A DNA stretch of 64,000 nt from Nymphaea colorata. Its lineage: Eukaryota > Streptophyta > Magnoliopsida > Nymphaeales > Nymphaeaceae. The DNA lies in NCBI RefSeq assembly GCF_008831285.2, contig NC_045146.1, positions 6,398,972-6,462,971 of the forward strand, in the 5' to 3' direction. Each line of letters opens with the position of its first letter. Position 1 is the first letter of the stretch. The notes beneath the pieces are model-generated. The model did no database searches. It worked only from the letters and a program-made list of their open reading frames with translations, and was not told the origin of the DNA. Both the position numbers and the translations under genes were made by a program. Positions 1 to 11,672 of this stretch are shown here, one piece after another.

Positions 1-924
1 GCTATAGAAAACAACTTGTAGATAGGTCTTGAAATCTGCTTAAGTATCAACACAACCAAACAGCCTCAAATCTCATGTTGCATGAACAAGCTGAAAAATA
101 GATTCACACATTAAAAATGAGAAAGTGACAAAGTTGTTACAATGTTGCTTTTTGTAGTGAACCGTGTAAGCATCTAATTTTTTGGATCTATTTGAAAGGG
201 GTAGAAGACTTGATTTTGGCTCAAAATTAAGGCATAGACTCATGACATAATAAAGAAACAACATAACTTGAAACTATAGGCACATATAGAAAACTTTTAG
301 ATTTGACAGAACTTGATTTGGAGTTATAGATTGAGGTAACCAAGTTAATTAATTTAGAGAAATTTCAATACTTATTTATGTAAAAAATTTATGACAAAAA
401 AAAAACAGTTTTGAGAATCGGTCCGAAAGAGGGGACAAATCACAACAAAAATTTGTAAAAATTCCAAGACACAAAGTAGACATGTATACAAAACTATATT
501 TTTTTACAATCAAGAAAATGATCTCTGCTATAAGAGATATAGCTATATCAATTTGGGTGAAAATCTATGTTCAAATAGCAAGTATGATTTTCACTTACTT
601 AAATTTTTGACATCTCTTAAACTAGGTTTTAGCAAAAATACCCAAATATAACAAAATTAATCGTGTGAATCAATCAATTAAGCACATTGGAATTCAAAAT
701 GAAGCAAATAAACTATGTGCATGTGCATTCATGTGACATACATAAAAACTATGTGCAAATATACCAATCAAATTAAGCAAAACAAATGAAATTGAACATT
801 TTTATATAAGAAACAATAAACTATGTGCATGTGCATTCATGTGACATACATAAAAAAAAGGAAGTTAACTAATGAAGAAGAAAAAAAATGTGAAAGAAGA
901 GAGGGGACATATGTGAAATCCATT

Positions 925-940
925 GGGGGGGGGGGGGGGG
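925..940. repeat. poly-G tract followed by GA repeat
   Basis: A run of 16 G followed by AGAGAGAGA inside the transcribed part of the LTR. Read on the minus strand it is a C-rich, pyrimidine-rich leader just downstream of the TATA box. Length is likely unstable, both biologically and in assembly. Confidence 0.9.
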
Positions 941-1154
941 AGAGAGAGATGTACTTTTTTCTTTTTTCTTTTTCCTTCTCTTTTCTTCTTTGGTGCTCCA
1001 CATCCAAGCTTCTTGGACTAACTTTGCAAAACATGCAAAAAAAGGGAATCGTTAGCATAAGCAAAATAATCAAAGTACATAAGAGAGAAAGGAGAGAGCT
1101 TACATTGAAAAACAAGCAAAGAAAGGGGAAAAGAGGGCTGGCCGCCCCCTACCC

Positions 1155-1163
1155 CTATTTATA
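1155..1163 (-). promoter_or_regulatory. TATA box of minus-strand LTR
   Basis: TATAAATAG on the minus strand, followed downstream by GGGGTAGGGGG and then a pyrimidine/purine-biased leader. The same arrangement recurs at 32,558-32,566 in the partner LTR, which supports a real LTR promoter rather than chance. Confidence 0.6.
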
Positions 1164-3051
1164 ATGTTTTGGCTAATTTTTAGCCAGAACCTATGGAATC
1201 ATATATTTAAAAATAGAAAAGCATGGATTGCTGAGGTGGCAGCAAATCAATGGTTGTGATTTTGTTGAAAATCTGATTAAGGGCCAAGATTTATCTGATG
1301 ATGCTATTTTTAAAATTAATTTTCAAAAACTAAGAGTAGCTCAAAGGAGTGGGGCGACACTCTTAGAGTACTCTCTTTTACAAAAGTTAAAATTTTAGCC
1401 AGCCTTACACTAGGATCTATTATGCTCAAGATGGATTAAATTAGAGCATTGAATTATTGATCTGCTACTTTATTTGGATTTTTATTTGAATTTTGGGTAT
1501 GGATTTGAATTTTGGATTTAAGAGAAAGGTTTAGACCATGCTATGGATTAAGAAAAGTTGTTCTGGATATCAGATATGAAATCTAGATCCAAAATAATGT
1601 AGATTGCAAATCCAAATTGTACATTTGGAATTCAAAATCAGTATATGAGATCTAGGTGCATGACCTAAGCTTAGCCTTGGCTTAGTGAGTTCAAACTTAG
1701 TGCTAGGAGTGTTGACTGGGTTTGTTCTATGTCATGTAGCTACGTTGGACACAGGTTCAAACTACGCTCAAGTCAAATTAAGTTCAATTTTAGGTTGAAT
1801 TGAGCTGATTTAGTTTAGGTTTTAACCTCAATTAGATTCAATGTGGGTTCAGACCCTGTGTGAGCCATGTTAGGCTCAAGTCAGGCACATGAAACACGTA
1901 AGGTTGATATGGTTCCTAACTAAGGAAAATATGAAAATAATGCACACTTGCCAAATGATAGTTTTGCCCTTGGCACAGAAATCATGTTTTGCATGTCAGT
2001 ATGAGCAGTTAGACTATGCAGAATCCTAGACAGGCCCAAAATATATGTTCATATGAAATTTCATGGAAAGATAACTTTATTTACCCTTAAAAAAATCACA
2101 TTTTTTAAAATTTGATCGAGCTGGAAAATGAAAATGTGGAGGCTAAATGAGAAATAAGGATTTTGAACTTGTTTGTGAAAAAATGATGCACTAACACTCC
2201 CTTCAAGTCATGTTGAATACATTGATGCACTTAGATTTGAAACTAGAATCCTAAATTGATTGGTTTTAGGTCTAAAGCCACAAGTGATAGTGTCCAGATT
2301 TAGAAGATAGCGTGGTTTAGGATAGTGATAAATTGTCTCATCTGGACGTGACTTCTCTAAAGTAAAGATGATAACGCTTCGTTGAAGTGTGTTTGATCAT
2401 GTTAATGCAAAGAAATTACAAATTTGACATTTATATTTTGAGAATTTTAGATAATAAATTTGAGCTAACACTAAGCACTTCAGGCATGTATGAGAAACGA
2501 GTGGAAATGCAAAATGAGCTGAATTCTAGGTGAAATCAAATTGAGCTGAAGATAGTCAATTCTAACTCTGAAGAACATATTGCTAACTCATCACAAGATA
2601 ACAAGCTATGGATTAAAAGAATTCAGCTGACATAGGCAAAATGGAGGACCATGATGTTAGGAAAACTCTCTAGCTCAAATTAGGATAAACAAGTAGAAAG
2701 TAACTTTGAAAATACTCTCTTAGCACTCAAAAGACTTTAGCATGAACTTTGTGCAGTTGAGAAGGTGTATTGCTGAGAATTATCCAAATCACTAAGCAAG
2801 TGAGCTCTTTTCAGCTGAATCAAGGGAAATGAAGAGTTTATGATCGTACACAGGGGCACGATGGTCATTTTTGGATTGGCAGTAGGCAGGGTGATCTGCG
2901 TCCTACTGCTTATCGTTTGGATTATCAAATCCATGTTTGTATGATCTTTGGCCTTTATATTTGTAAAATATTTCAAATTATCAGCACACAATCTCCATAA
3001 AATGAGCAAAATGGTCATTTTGGCAATGAAAATTTTGGGCTATTAACCGAT

Positions 3052-3064
3052 GCCCCTCTTTGCC
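3052..3064 (-). other. Polypurine tract next to 3' LTR
   Basis: The minus strand reads GGCAAAGAGGGGCA immediately before the U3 edge of the 1-3,050 LTR. A purine tract at this place primes plus-strand DNA synthesis in LTR retroelements. The exact LTR boundary is not clean because no canonical TG start is visible. Confidence 0.45.
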
Positions 3065-3119
3065 ATTAAGTAGATGTCCAGTTGTGGTTAGTGGCAAAGA
3101 TAAGAAGCTCTAAATTTTG

Positions 3120-3430
3120 AAAATAAATGCCCTAGTGTTGGGAAAAGTTCTTTGTTTTTAAAAACCATTTTGCAAATGTTTTGAGGAAGGTCATGAGAAA
3201 AATAAAGATGCCCTAGTATGAATACTGGGTAGGTACTACGAAATTTAATTGTTCCAAACATTGTGAGAATAAAAATTTCCTAGTTTGAGATTGGGAAAAT
3301 TTGTTGCTCCAAACATTATAATAAAAGATGCTCAAGTTTGAGAACCGAGCTGACGTTGTGAAAAATCATGGTTTTGATCATTGCAAAAGAAAGATGCCCT
3401 AGTTTGTGAACTGTGTAAACATTGTGACAT
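3120..3430 (-). repeat. Degenerate tandem repeat with a GGGCATCTTT core
   Basis: Four to five diverged units of roughly 65-75 bp, each carrying AAAGATGCCCTAGT on the plus strand followed by a GAACTGGG-like piece and an ATTGTGA/CATTGCA piece. The reverse complement of this core recurs at 16,080-16,540 as CAGTGTTCACACTGGGGCATC. The array sits just inside the polypurine tract, as in the other element. Confidence 0.65.
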
Positions 3431-4569
3431 TATGTGCCCATGATGGAGAAGTTTCAATCTGGGTCACCCTAAGGTGAGCTCAAGCAAGATCCAAAATTTT
3501 TAGTGAAACATTTCATTGTTAAATTGATAATCCTTTTGAGGACTTGTCCTGATTTTTTCACATTTTGAAAGGGTTGAAAAACTCACTCTAATTGTATAGC
3601 CTTTTAGATTCTTAGAATAAACTTCTCTTTATTGTCACTTTATGAACTTTTGGAAACTATACTAAACCCATGATCATTGGTTTGATGACATTTTAGCCAC
3701 AATGAATTTCACATTGTTCAGAAGAGAGTTTTAGATTTTGAACAGTTTCTACCTTTCAAGCAAGCACTCATTTTTTTTTTCTTTCCTTTTTGCTTTTGTA
3801 TTTTTTTCCTGAATTTGGGGCCTTGGCTCTTAAATTTGCTTTCTTTTACTTAGGCCAATGGGGCCACTTGGCTCTTAAATTTGCTTTCTTTTACTTAGGT
3901 CAACCTTCACCGCGCAAGGGAAATACCTCACCACCACATAGGTTACTATAGAGCTCTATCACTTTGATGGTGATCTATAGCTCTGCTACATGCAATGTCA
4001 TGTTTATAAGACTTTCTATTGAACTCATGCAGCGAGACTTCAGCAGCTCCCAAAATAATTGGCCTTAGGGTACTTGATGTGAAACATAATTCAGACTTAC
4101 TTGCTCGAGTTCAAAAGACTTTAGAAGACACAACTCAACAGAAGTTCATGTTTCACATAACTTTGTAGAATAGACACAAATCAAGCTTTATGCCTACCTA
4201 GAGCTCTTGAATACTGATATGGAGGAACAACTATACTTGCCCCGAGCCCATCTCTCAAGACTCATTTTGCAGCACCCTTGCTTGATTGTATCAAACTAAC
4301 TCGAATCTTTGTTCTCACATGAATTTCAGTAGGTTCATGTAGTACCTTTTGATCATTTGAACCAATAATATTTATTGAATTTTGACTCTTTCAAAATCAT
4401 GAAGTTTACTTCCTTGGTTCATGTCACGGCATTGTTGAGACTCTCATCCCTCGAAGCGCCTTCAAACAATGATTGGAAACTGTTTTTCTCTCAAATAGTG
4501 GCAAACTCTGATAAACAAGTTCTTTTGGGATGTCCAACTTCAAAATTCACTTCTTACTTTCGAATGCAG
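3431..4569 (-). other. Non-coding internal retroelement region
   Basis: No gene is recognised. The stretch from about 4,030 to 4,190 is an inverted match to about 15,000-15,200: both hold the TTCATAGAATAGAC-like, TTTAGAAG..TTTTGA and CTCGAGTTC/GAGCTCGAG landmarks, and the part around 3,900-4,020 matches about 15,170-15,290. It therefore belongs to the same family of internal non-coding sequence as the plus-strand element, in opposite orientation. Confidence 0.5.
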
Positions 4570-5540
4570 GTGCGCTCACATGTTGCTCAATGCATGAGAG
4601 TGCCAGATCAAAAATTTGTGTTTGTTCGGTTACTGCCCCAACAACATGAGTTCTTTTATAACTGTATGTTGCTCAATGCATACAGTCATGAAGGAAGTAT
4701 GTGTTTAAGTGTTGCTCTGATATACTCAAATAAGAAAAAAAGGTGTGTTCACATATTGCTGCCGTACACGTAAGTACGGGAGAATTAGAGGCATCTGTTG
4801 GTTGGGTTCCTACCAACATTATGTCTCTTTCGTGACTGCATGTTGCTCAATGCATGCAGGAAGGGTGTGCTCAAGTGTTGCTCCGGTACACTTAAATACG
4901 AAAATAAAAGTGTGCTTGCGTATTGCTCTGATACACATGAGTACGAGAGAATTAGAGGCATATGTTGGTTGGGTTCCTTTCAACAACATAGTCTCTCTCG
5001 TGGCTGCATGTTGCTCAATGCATGCAATCACAAAACGAAGGGTGCATGTAGTGTGGCTCTGGTACACTTAAACACAAAAAAAATGTGTGCTCACATTGTA
5101 TACGTGAGTACGAGATAATTATATACATGTGTTGGTTGGGTTCCTGCCAACAGACTAATCTCTCGTGGCTGCACGTTTTTCAATGCAGGCAGTCATAGAA
5201 TGAAGGTTGTGCTTAAGTGTTGCTCTGGTAACTTAACATGAAAAAAGTTGTGCTCACATATTGCTCTACTACACGTGAGTACAAGAGAATTAGAGGCATG
5301 TGTTGGTTGAGTTCCTACAAACGACATAGTCACACTCTTGACTACATGTTGTTCAATGTAAGCAGTCACGGAATGTAGGGTGTGCTTAAGTGTTTTATTT
5401 AGTATACTTGAACACAAAAAATACGGTGTCCTTACGTGTTGCACTGGTAGATGTGAGTACGAGAGGATTGAAGGCATGTGTTCTTTGGGTTCCTGCAAAC
5501 AACATAGTGTCTCTTGTGGCAGCGTATTGCTAAATGGCGG
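4570..5540. repeat. Satellite-like tandem array, unit about 167-178 bp
   Basis: About five head-to-tail units. The landmark GAGAATTAGAGGCAT recurs near 4,781, 4,948, 5,115, 5,287 and 5,463, giving spacings of about 167, 167, 171 and 178. Each unit also holds TTGGTTGGGTTCCT..CAAC, GCATGTTGCTCAATGCATGCA and a GTGTGCTCA-AGTGTTGCTC motif. Short ORFs across it are repeat products in several frames and are not genes. The array lies in the internal 3' region of the minus-strand gypsy element. Confidence 0.85.
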
Positions 5541-6671
5541 GGCCACATTGTGGCTGGTGTGGGCAACATGGAATTTGTTTTATTTTCATATATAAATTTC
5601 ATTAATTTTCATTTTTTCACATATAACTGCCTCTTAAATTTTGAAATTTAATGTATCACTGTCTCTTTTGGTTTCGCCACTGGTATAAAGAAAAACAAGG
5701 AATTATGTTTTTACAAAGAAAAAACTCGGTTTATGATGCATGTGGTTGGACCCTCGCTATTATGTCCAAAACTCGCCTTGATCTCTTGCCAAGCATGGAT
5801 TTATCTACCAGTTATTTCGCCTGGTTCTTTCTGCTACTTCTCATTTTTTCCTTTTGAGAAAGAAAGTCAAGGAAAGAAACACGAAGAAACAAAGGAAGGA
5901 AGAGAGCAGAAGGGAGTTCAGAGGGAAGGAGGAGGGACACAACAGCCAATCCCTTCATTCCCCACCTTCTCCTTGCCGCTCAACTCCCTTCTTCTTTCTT
6001 CCATTACTTCTCTTCTCAGTCTTTCTCTCCTTAAATTTCTTTCTCAAATGGATAAAAGGAAAATAAAAAGAAAGAACCTGACCAGATCTTTGATAGATAT
6101 ATCCATGCTTGGTAAGAGAACAAGGCCAGTTCTCCTCAAGAAGTCATCAAGGTTTATATGGACATAATTGTTGTGATCGAACCACATGGATCATAAAGCG
6201 AGTTTTTTCTTTGTAAAAAAGGAATTCCTTCCTCTTCTTTGTATCAATTTATGAAATCATCCAATTTTCTTTTCCCCTGTATACATTTCGAAAGAGAGGA
6301 AGGTGTGACCTTTGTCTGCTTTAGAAAACCATAATTGCGGTGGCGGCCACCCCATCCCATCTGCATCCATTGTCACTAATTCAGTTGATGCAAGGCAGTA
6401 ATTAGATCACTTCTTCTAGAAACAGAAATCCTGGACGCCATCCATGCATAGGCAGAGAGGGTGTGGGTATCGATTAGGTTGGGAATCTGCCCTCCGTGCC
6501 TATGCACAGAGGTCTGGCTCTCTTCAATTTTTTTTTAAATTACATGTAAATTTTAGAAAATTTTACTTGTCTAATATAAAAATTTTGAAAAGTGATGTTG
6601 TGGCTCATGTCAACATTTAGAAACTTTAATGTGCCTCCTCTCATGAAAAATTTATAGCTCCGTAGATGGTA
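5537..6671. mobile_element. About 1.1-kb insertion interrupting the tandem array
   Basis: The array stops inside a unit at about 5,537, after TATTGCTAAATG, and resumes at about 6,672 with GATGAATGCATG, the matching part of the next unit. The intervening sequence has no similarity to the units. A shared TATTG lies beside both junctions and could be a 5-bp target duplication. No clear terminal repeats or protein were found. It holds a purine-rich stretch (5,855-5,940) and a pyrimidine-rich stretch (5,950-6,040) that give low-complexity ORFs. Confidence 0.45.
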
Positions 6672-6860
6672 TTGATGAATGCATGAAGTAACATAAGGGT
6701 GTGCTCAAGTGTTGCTCTAGTACATTCAAACACGAAAAGAAGGTATACTCACACATGTCTTCTGATACACATGATTACGAGAGAATTAGGGGCATGTGTT
6801 CTGTCAACACAGTCCCTCTCATGGCGGCATGTAAAAAGGTGGGGATCCATGCACATAGAT
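6672..6860. repeat. Detached unit of the ~170-bp array
   Basis: Contains the unit landmarks GTGTGCTCAAGTGTTGCTC (6,700) and GAGAATTAGGGGCATGTG (6,781), continuing the array beyond the insertion. After about 6,860 the similarity ends. 6,860-7,089 holds nothing recognisable apart from a small GAGCTCCGAGCT inverted motif near 7,000. Confidence 0.7.
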
Positions 6861-7089
6861 ATGAATTTGATGTTCTCGTGCGCTGCACGCTGCAAAAGTT
6901 TTGATTTGCAGAAAAAGTTTGCTCCAACACGTAAAAAAAATCATGCAACATGTGCACTGCACTCATTAGGTACATCAGCAGTGGAGGTGTGAACTCTAGC
7001 TCGGAGCTCTACTGGTTTGTCCATCTCTCTAGCATTCTAGTTGCCCGCACTATACGTGTCTCTGCATCTTCCCTTCTTCCAACAATCTA

Positions 7090-7720
7090 AGTTCGGAATG
7101 CACGATATCATCAATGCAAATTACGCAGTGGATCAGGCTGATCTATGGATGCTTTTGGAGTGAGATCTAACAACAAGGTTATTGGAGAATTGGAGGCTTT
7201 CGCGAGCCGCACAAACATGGTTCATGTTGACATCGATCCATCCGAGATCAGGGCCTCATGCGTCGCTCTGTGATGATATTTGGTTGGCATTGGAGAGGCT
7301 CAACATGATGCTAGTGGAAAAAGGAAAGGTTAGTAGAAGCTTGGATTTCACAACATGGAGGAATGAACTAGATGCTGATGAGCAGAAGAAGAACTGGCCA
7401 TTGAGCTTCCTGAACTTCAGGTGAAGCGATTCCTTTGCAATATGCCATCAAGGTGCTCGACGAATTGACTAATGGAGAGGTGATGGGCATAGGTCTACAC
7501 ACCACAATCGGTGTTGCTGTCAGCAACCCAGTTTCAGCACCGGTTGACATCACTGGGGATGTGGGAAGACAAACTTTACAAGGTTAACAGAGCACACACA
7601 TATATTCGAAACCTAGCAAAGGAGAAGGAAATATTCCCGAACATGCTGAAATTTATAGAAACTTCGTGTCTGAGCATAGCGGAAGGACTCGCAAGGCGTT
7701 CCGGGGGTAAATCACGGTGC
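7090..7720 (+). pseudogene. Acetolactate (acetohydroxyacid) synthase gene fragment
   Basis: Broken fragment of the large catalytic subunit of acetolactate synthase, the thiamine-diphosphate enzyme that starts branched-chain amino-acid synthesis in plastids. Reading across frames shows [10 protein letters not shown] (about 7,114), a degenerate GVRxxxxVxGxLEAFASR stretch, [11 protein letters not shown], then a long in-frame block LALERLNMMLVEKGK..WRNELDA..WPLSF, followed by QYAIKVLDELTNGE, IGVAVSNP and finally WEDKLYKVNRAHTY and KEIFPNMLKF. At least three frameshifts or stops (for example TGA near 7,161) break it. Two segments of the normal protein are missing: the part between DELTNGE and the IGVAVSNP region, and the part between that region and WEDKLYK. 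No N-terminus or C-terminus is present. It cannot encode enzyme. It lies directly left of an LTR-like repeat, suggesting capture or a target-site relic. Confidence 0.9.
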
Positions 7721-7861
7721 TCTCAGTCGAACCTCTGCTTCTTTCTTTCTGTCCAGTTCATCTTCTTCTTTCTCCAGGTTCTATTTGATGTTGGTTTCCA
7801 TTTTGTGTGGCAGGGCAAGTGGAGCTGGCATTTCCAACTCTGAGATGACCATCGTCCCAGT

Positions 7862-10324
7862 TAAATACTTCTCAATTCAACTTGCATTTCTGGTAAATCA
7901 TTTCTTATTTCTATTTCACAACTTATTGTTCATTCTCTTGATCTCTTCCTGTAGTAGGTCTCAAATAGGCATTTCCTCATTTTCTTTTTATTATTTCCTT
8001 TCTTGTTCATAATAAATTTGTTGTGTATATTATATTGAGCGGCATTACTCACATGCATAATTCGTGTTGGGACATATCAATTTTTGAATGGTTTGTGCAT
8101 GGCCCCAATGGTCCTTCCCTTAACTTGTAGGCTAATATAATAGGAGGGTAGAATAATAAAAGGCCAACACAATTTCTCAAAATTTGGATTCAAATCGGGT
8201 TTATGATTTGACTCGGGATGGTTACATGCATGCTTGACTGAGACTTACCGGAAATTTGAGAATTTTGTATTCGGCATTTTGCGTTGAGGTTCTGGCTGGG
8301 TAGCATGATTGTGTAAGACTTTAATAATTACTCATTTGCTCGCCTACTTCTATTTGAATGTATGTCTGGCTGGGTAGCATGATTTGTAAGACTAATAATT
8401 ACTCATTTGCTCGCCTATTTCTATTTGAATGTATGGTTGCGAAATACGCAAATGTCATTTAATTGAATGTCAATCTATGCCCCTTTAGATGGAGAAAATT
8501 CTTGGGTTGGCGTGTGAAGTGAGCAGATGGTCAAATTCTCCTCTCCAAGTACCTCATTAATCCAAAGCTTACTCTTTTAATAGATTCGACCCGGACCTGG
8601 GGCCACATTAACAATGTTTTCAATTGTTTTTTGAATCCATAATCTCAATTTTAAAATTCAATCTGGTTTTCAAGATCATATATAATCTGTTTCATTAAAC
8701 AAGTCCAACATTCCAAACCCCCATTTTGAGATTCAAATAAGCCAGTTTATAAAATCCAAATATGGGAAGATTCAATTCAAGCCCATTTCGTCAAACCAGA
8801 TTTTTTCAAATTAATATCCAAATCAATTCTCCAAATTTGTAACCCATTTCTTCAGTCCATGTTCAAATGGGCCAATGTTCAATAAATTTTCGAATATTTA
8901 TTTCAACATACACCTGGATCACCCTGCACCCACGTACACCCCCTGTTTCAGAATAGGCCACGCTAGTCTTGTAACATCCCATGTGGCATTAGTCTAGATA
9001 TGTGAAGCTAGCCTGGTCCTCACATAGGAATCTTTTCAAAATCATAGTTTTCTCTAAAATGTTTCAAATTCAAATTCTTTAAATGATCTAAAAAACCATA
9101 GTTCATAAAGGCATGGAGTCCAAACCCAGTCCAGTCCTCTAAGCCCTAACCTAGACTGACCACCTTAAAGCCACTGCTTGTGAACCTAGTCCCATGGCCT
9201 AGATCTAGTCAATTTCCACAATATCCATCTACACAAGTCGAATTGAAATTATATTATGGATCATATGGTTTGACTAGGATCAAACATATTCACCACTACT
9301 AGAACCATCCCGAGGTATGTCTAAACCCAGCTTAGGCAGGACCAAAGTAAGTCTTTTGGCTAACCTAGTCATCAAAATCTTGAATTTTAGTCAGATTTGA
9401 TCTTAAACATGATATTATCATGAATTCAGATTTAGACATCAAGAATCACATTGATAGATTATGAATTTTAGATTGTGGATCTCATATTATGTATTTCAGA
9501 TTATGGATATTGAATTTCGGACCTCAAACCTTAGATTTTGGAGTCTCAATCTCAAATCTTGGGTTTTGGATAAGACCACACAATGAACGTTACAAACCAT
9601 AGACCAATCCCCACATAATCATGACCAAATACAAGATTTTAGACCACGACAATCATTAGATTTGGATTTGTTCTCTTAGGATTCAAATATTAAAAGATCT
9701 AATCATGAATAAAGATCAAATTTACTGAATTTTTGACCCAGGACTCTGGAACACAAATCTTCATGACATGATATGATAGTGAAGACTTTTATGACATCTA
9801 CTATTGCAATTTAGAACAAGAATTACATAAATTTCTCATATCATGACTATACTTCTTGGATTTCGATCCAGTTTTCTGCTAATAGGTCCATCTCCTACAA
9901 CTAAATGCTTGTAGAGACCTGATTCTGTGTCTATATGACCTAGCCTTGGATGCATCGTATTAGGTTAAGGATATCGATTGAGATTGATCTGTGATGATCT
10001 AGACATGAACATGCATCATCATTTAATTTTTCTTGTTCCTAAGTCTTTCTAAGATCTATTTAGATTTTGAAACATACATGATTTTAAAGGACGCATTTGC
10101 TTTTCATAGGTTTTGGATGACATTTAGACTTATGAAATGGAACATTTCAGTCTAGTCCTTTGTATGATTGGTCTAGGTAAAGGCATCATGAACAGTTAGG
10201 CCTCATATGGATAGGTGGGGTCTCATCTGTCATAATCCTGCACGAGGAAAAAATGTGAGTAAAGTTAAGCAAGTCCAATTTATTAAGGTCTGTATGTAAG
10301 TTTGAAAAGATTTACATGTAAACA
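7862..10324 (+). mobile_element. Left long direct repeat (5' LTR-like) of nested plus-strand element
   Basis: Aligns in the same orientation with 17,424-20,297, in the same order over the whole length: the AAATACTT..CTCAATTCA start, TTTCCTTTCTTGTTCA, the GGTTTGACTAGGATCAAACATATTCACCAC block, a long series of GATTTTGGATCTCAA-type phrases, and a closing AAGTCCAATTTATTAAG. It ends in ACA at 10,324, four bases before a primer-binding-like site. It carries a private 74-bp tandem duplication (units at 8,291 and 8,365) that the right copy lacks. No coding potential is seen. Confidence 0.65.
8291..8438. repeat. 74-bp tandem duplication inside the left LTR-like repeat
   Basis: TCTGGCTGGGTAGCATGATT followed by ATAATTACTCATTTGCTCGCC occurs twice, 74 bp apart, with few differences. 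The right copy at 17,790-17,880 has the sequence once, so the duplication arose after the two repeats separated. Confidence 0.8.
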
Positions 10325-10328
10325 AAAG

Positions 10329-10347
10329 TGGCAACCGTGGTGAGACC
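10329..10347 (+). other. Primer-binding-site-like sequence
   Basis: TGGCAACCGTGGTGAGACC follows the left LTR end by four bases. It resembles the TGGCGACTC..GGGGA type of tRNA-complementary site used by Tat/Ogre elements. A diverged equivalent on the minus strand at 26,809-26,791 reads AGTAGCAACCATGATGGAC. The tRNA assignment is inferred from memory of the family and was not tested. Confidence 0.4.
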
Positions 10348-11664
10348 TATCAGAACTTGACGAAGTACTTCAATTTTTCTATTTTCCAAATGTCATCCTA
10401 CCTTTATAGCCTCTTAGGTGTCCTCATAATTTGATGTATATGTATATATTTCTGATGTGTAGTAGGACTTAGAACTGAAAAAGATTTTCCATGTTCGCTT
10501 AGATATAAGATCACATTGTTACTCCACTCAATTTAAGAGATGTTTGAAAAACCTTTAGTTTTTTTTTTTTTTTCATTTTAACCCCCATCTTGGGTCCCAT
10601 TATATTAGAGCCAATTGTTTGTGCATGTACTTGCATATTTCAAAATTTTACCTCACCTATATGTGTTGGTCATCATGTCGAGGAATACTCCTTGTATGCA
10701 TAAGCTCGAGGTGGTTCAATGGCGGCTGGACCAATCTACTGGAGGCAGGTATTGGTCATGCCTTCATCGATATTGAGGCATTAGCCAAGTATTGGTGGGT
10801 GATAAAGGAGAATGAAGACCCTTAACCTTTAGAACTATGTCTAGAGGGGTCTATGTCATGCACTCTAGAATTTTTGTCCAAGTATGTAGGCATATCTAAT
10901 ATATGGAACAACTACCCAGATATCCAGTTATAAATCACCAAGCTTATTTCAATCAGTTTCATGACAGAGTAATGTTATTAAGGAGTGTTGTTTGAAGCAT
11001 TCTTTATGTTTCTTGTTGGATTACATATTTATCTACTTCACATGCAGCACATTATGCATAAGATCTTTCATAAAAAGTTAGATTGATTTTCCAAAAGAAC
11101 CCTTGTTTTCCTATGTCAAAACGTCCGAAATTTTAATTTCATGTGTTGTCTTGTAGGATCCCTTCAGCTCGTTAAAGTCAAAATTGTCATTTAGTTGAAA
11201 CATATTATTGTGTCGAGCCTGATAGGCACAGACTCATCACCTAGTCTGACCATCCTCTGTTTGTATGCCCATTTGAATGTCTGTCTTGATTCCCCACCAT
11301 GGCGTTTTTGTCAGTCACTATGATTAGTGACTCGGCCACATTATACATTCTATTCTTAGTGGTGACCCAAATACCAAAATCTATTCCCCAACCATAAGTA
11401 GAATGTTGAAATTTCAAATCAAGCTTAATATTATTTTATTTTTTGTCATGTCCCATGTAATGTATGGATGATGGGATCCCCTCCTCACACATCTTTCTTC
11501 AATAGAAGTTGATTTTCCTTCTCTCATGATCAAGTCTTTTTATATTCTTTCATGTGAAATATCAACTGATGGCGGCTAGTCTCTTGTCTTTATTTACGGA
11601 TTCACTTCACTACCCTTCATATTGGGGCATTTTTTATAGGAACATTACAAGTTGCATTCCAAGA
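10348..11664. other. Internal region of the nested element, no recognised gene
   Basis: AT-rich sequence with a 12-base T run at 10,560. A 68-codon plus-strand reading frame (10,619-10,825) is rich in tryptophan (WTNLLEAGIGHAF, LAKYWWVIKE) and could be a gag relic, but I recognise no domain. Nothing else stands out. Confidence 0.4.
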
Positions 11665-11672
11665 CAAAAAAA

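Larger units (their letters stand above)
1..3050 (-). mobile_element. 3' LTR (partial) of a large minus-strand Ty3/gypsy element
   Basis: Non-coding sequence that matches a second stretch further right in the same orientation: 51-86 matches 28,772-28,807, 155-210 matches 29,375-29,425, 278-700 matches 29,590-30,000, and the TATA neighbourhood 1,080-1,165 matches 32,488-32,570. On the minus strand it has a TATA box at 1,155-1,163 and is preceded by a purine tract at 3,064-3,052, as expected for U3-TATA-R-U5 of a 3' LTR. The left end is cut by the window edge. Pairing it with the right copy as the two LTRs of one element is inference. The U3 half (1,165-3,050) is more diverged from its partner than the R/U5 half. 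Confidence 0.6.

Noticed and set aside
837-1164. 113- and 92-codon frames on opposite strands around the poly-G tract
   Set aside because: Low-complexity products of the GA/CT-rich LTR leader, mutually overlapping.
4375-5595. Several 70-130-codon frames with repeated CMLLNAYS-type peptides
   Set aside because: They are translations of the ~170-bp tandem array in different frames; no consistent frame runs across units.
5733-6167. 144-codon plus-strand frame in the inserted segment
   Set aside because: Lys/Glu-rich then Ser/Leu-rich low complexity from adjacent purine and pyrimidine tracts; no motif.
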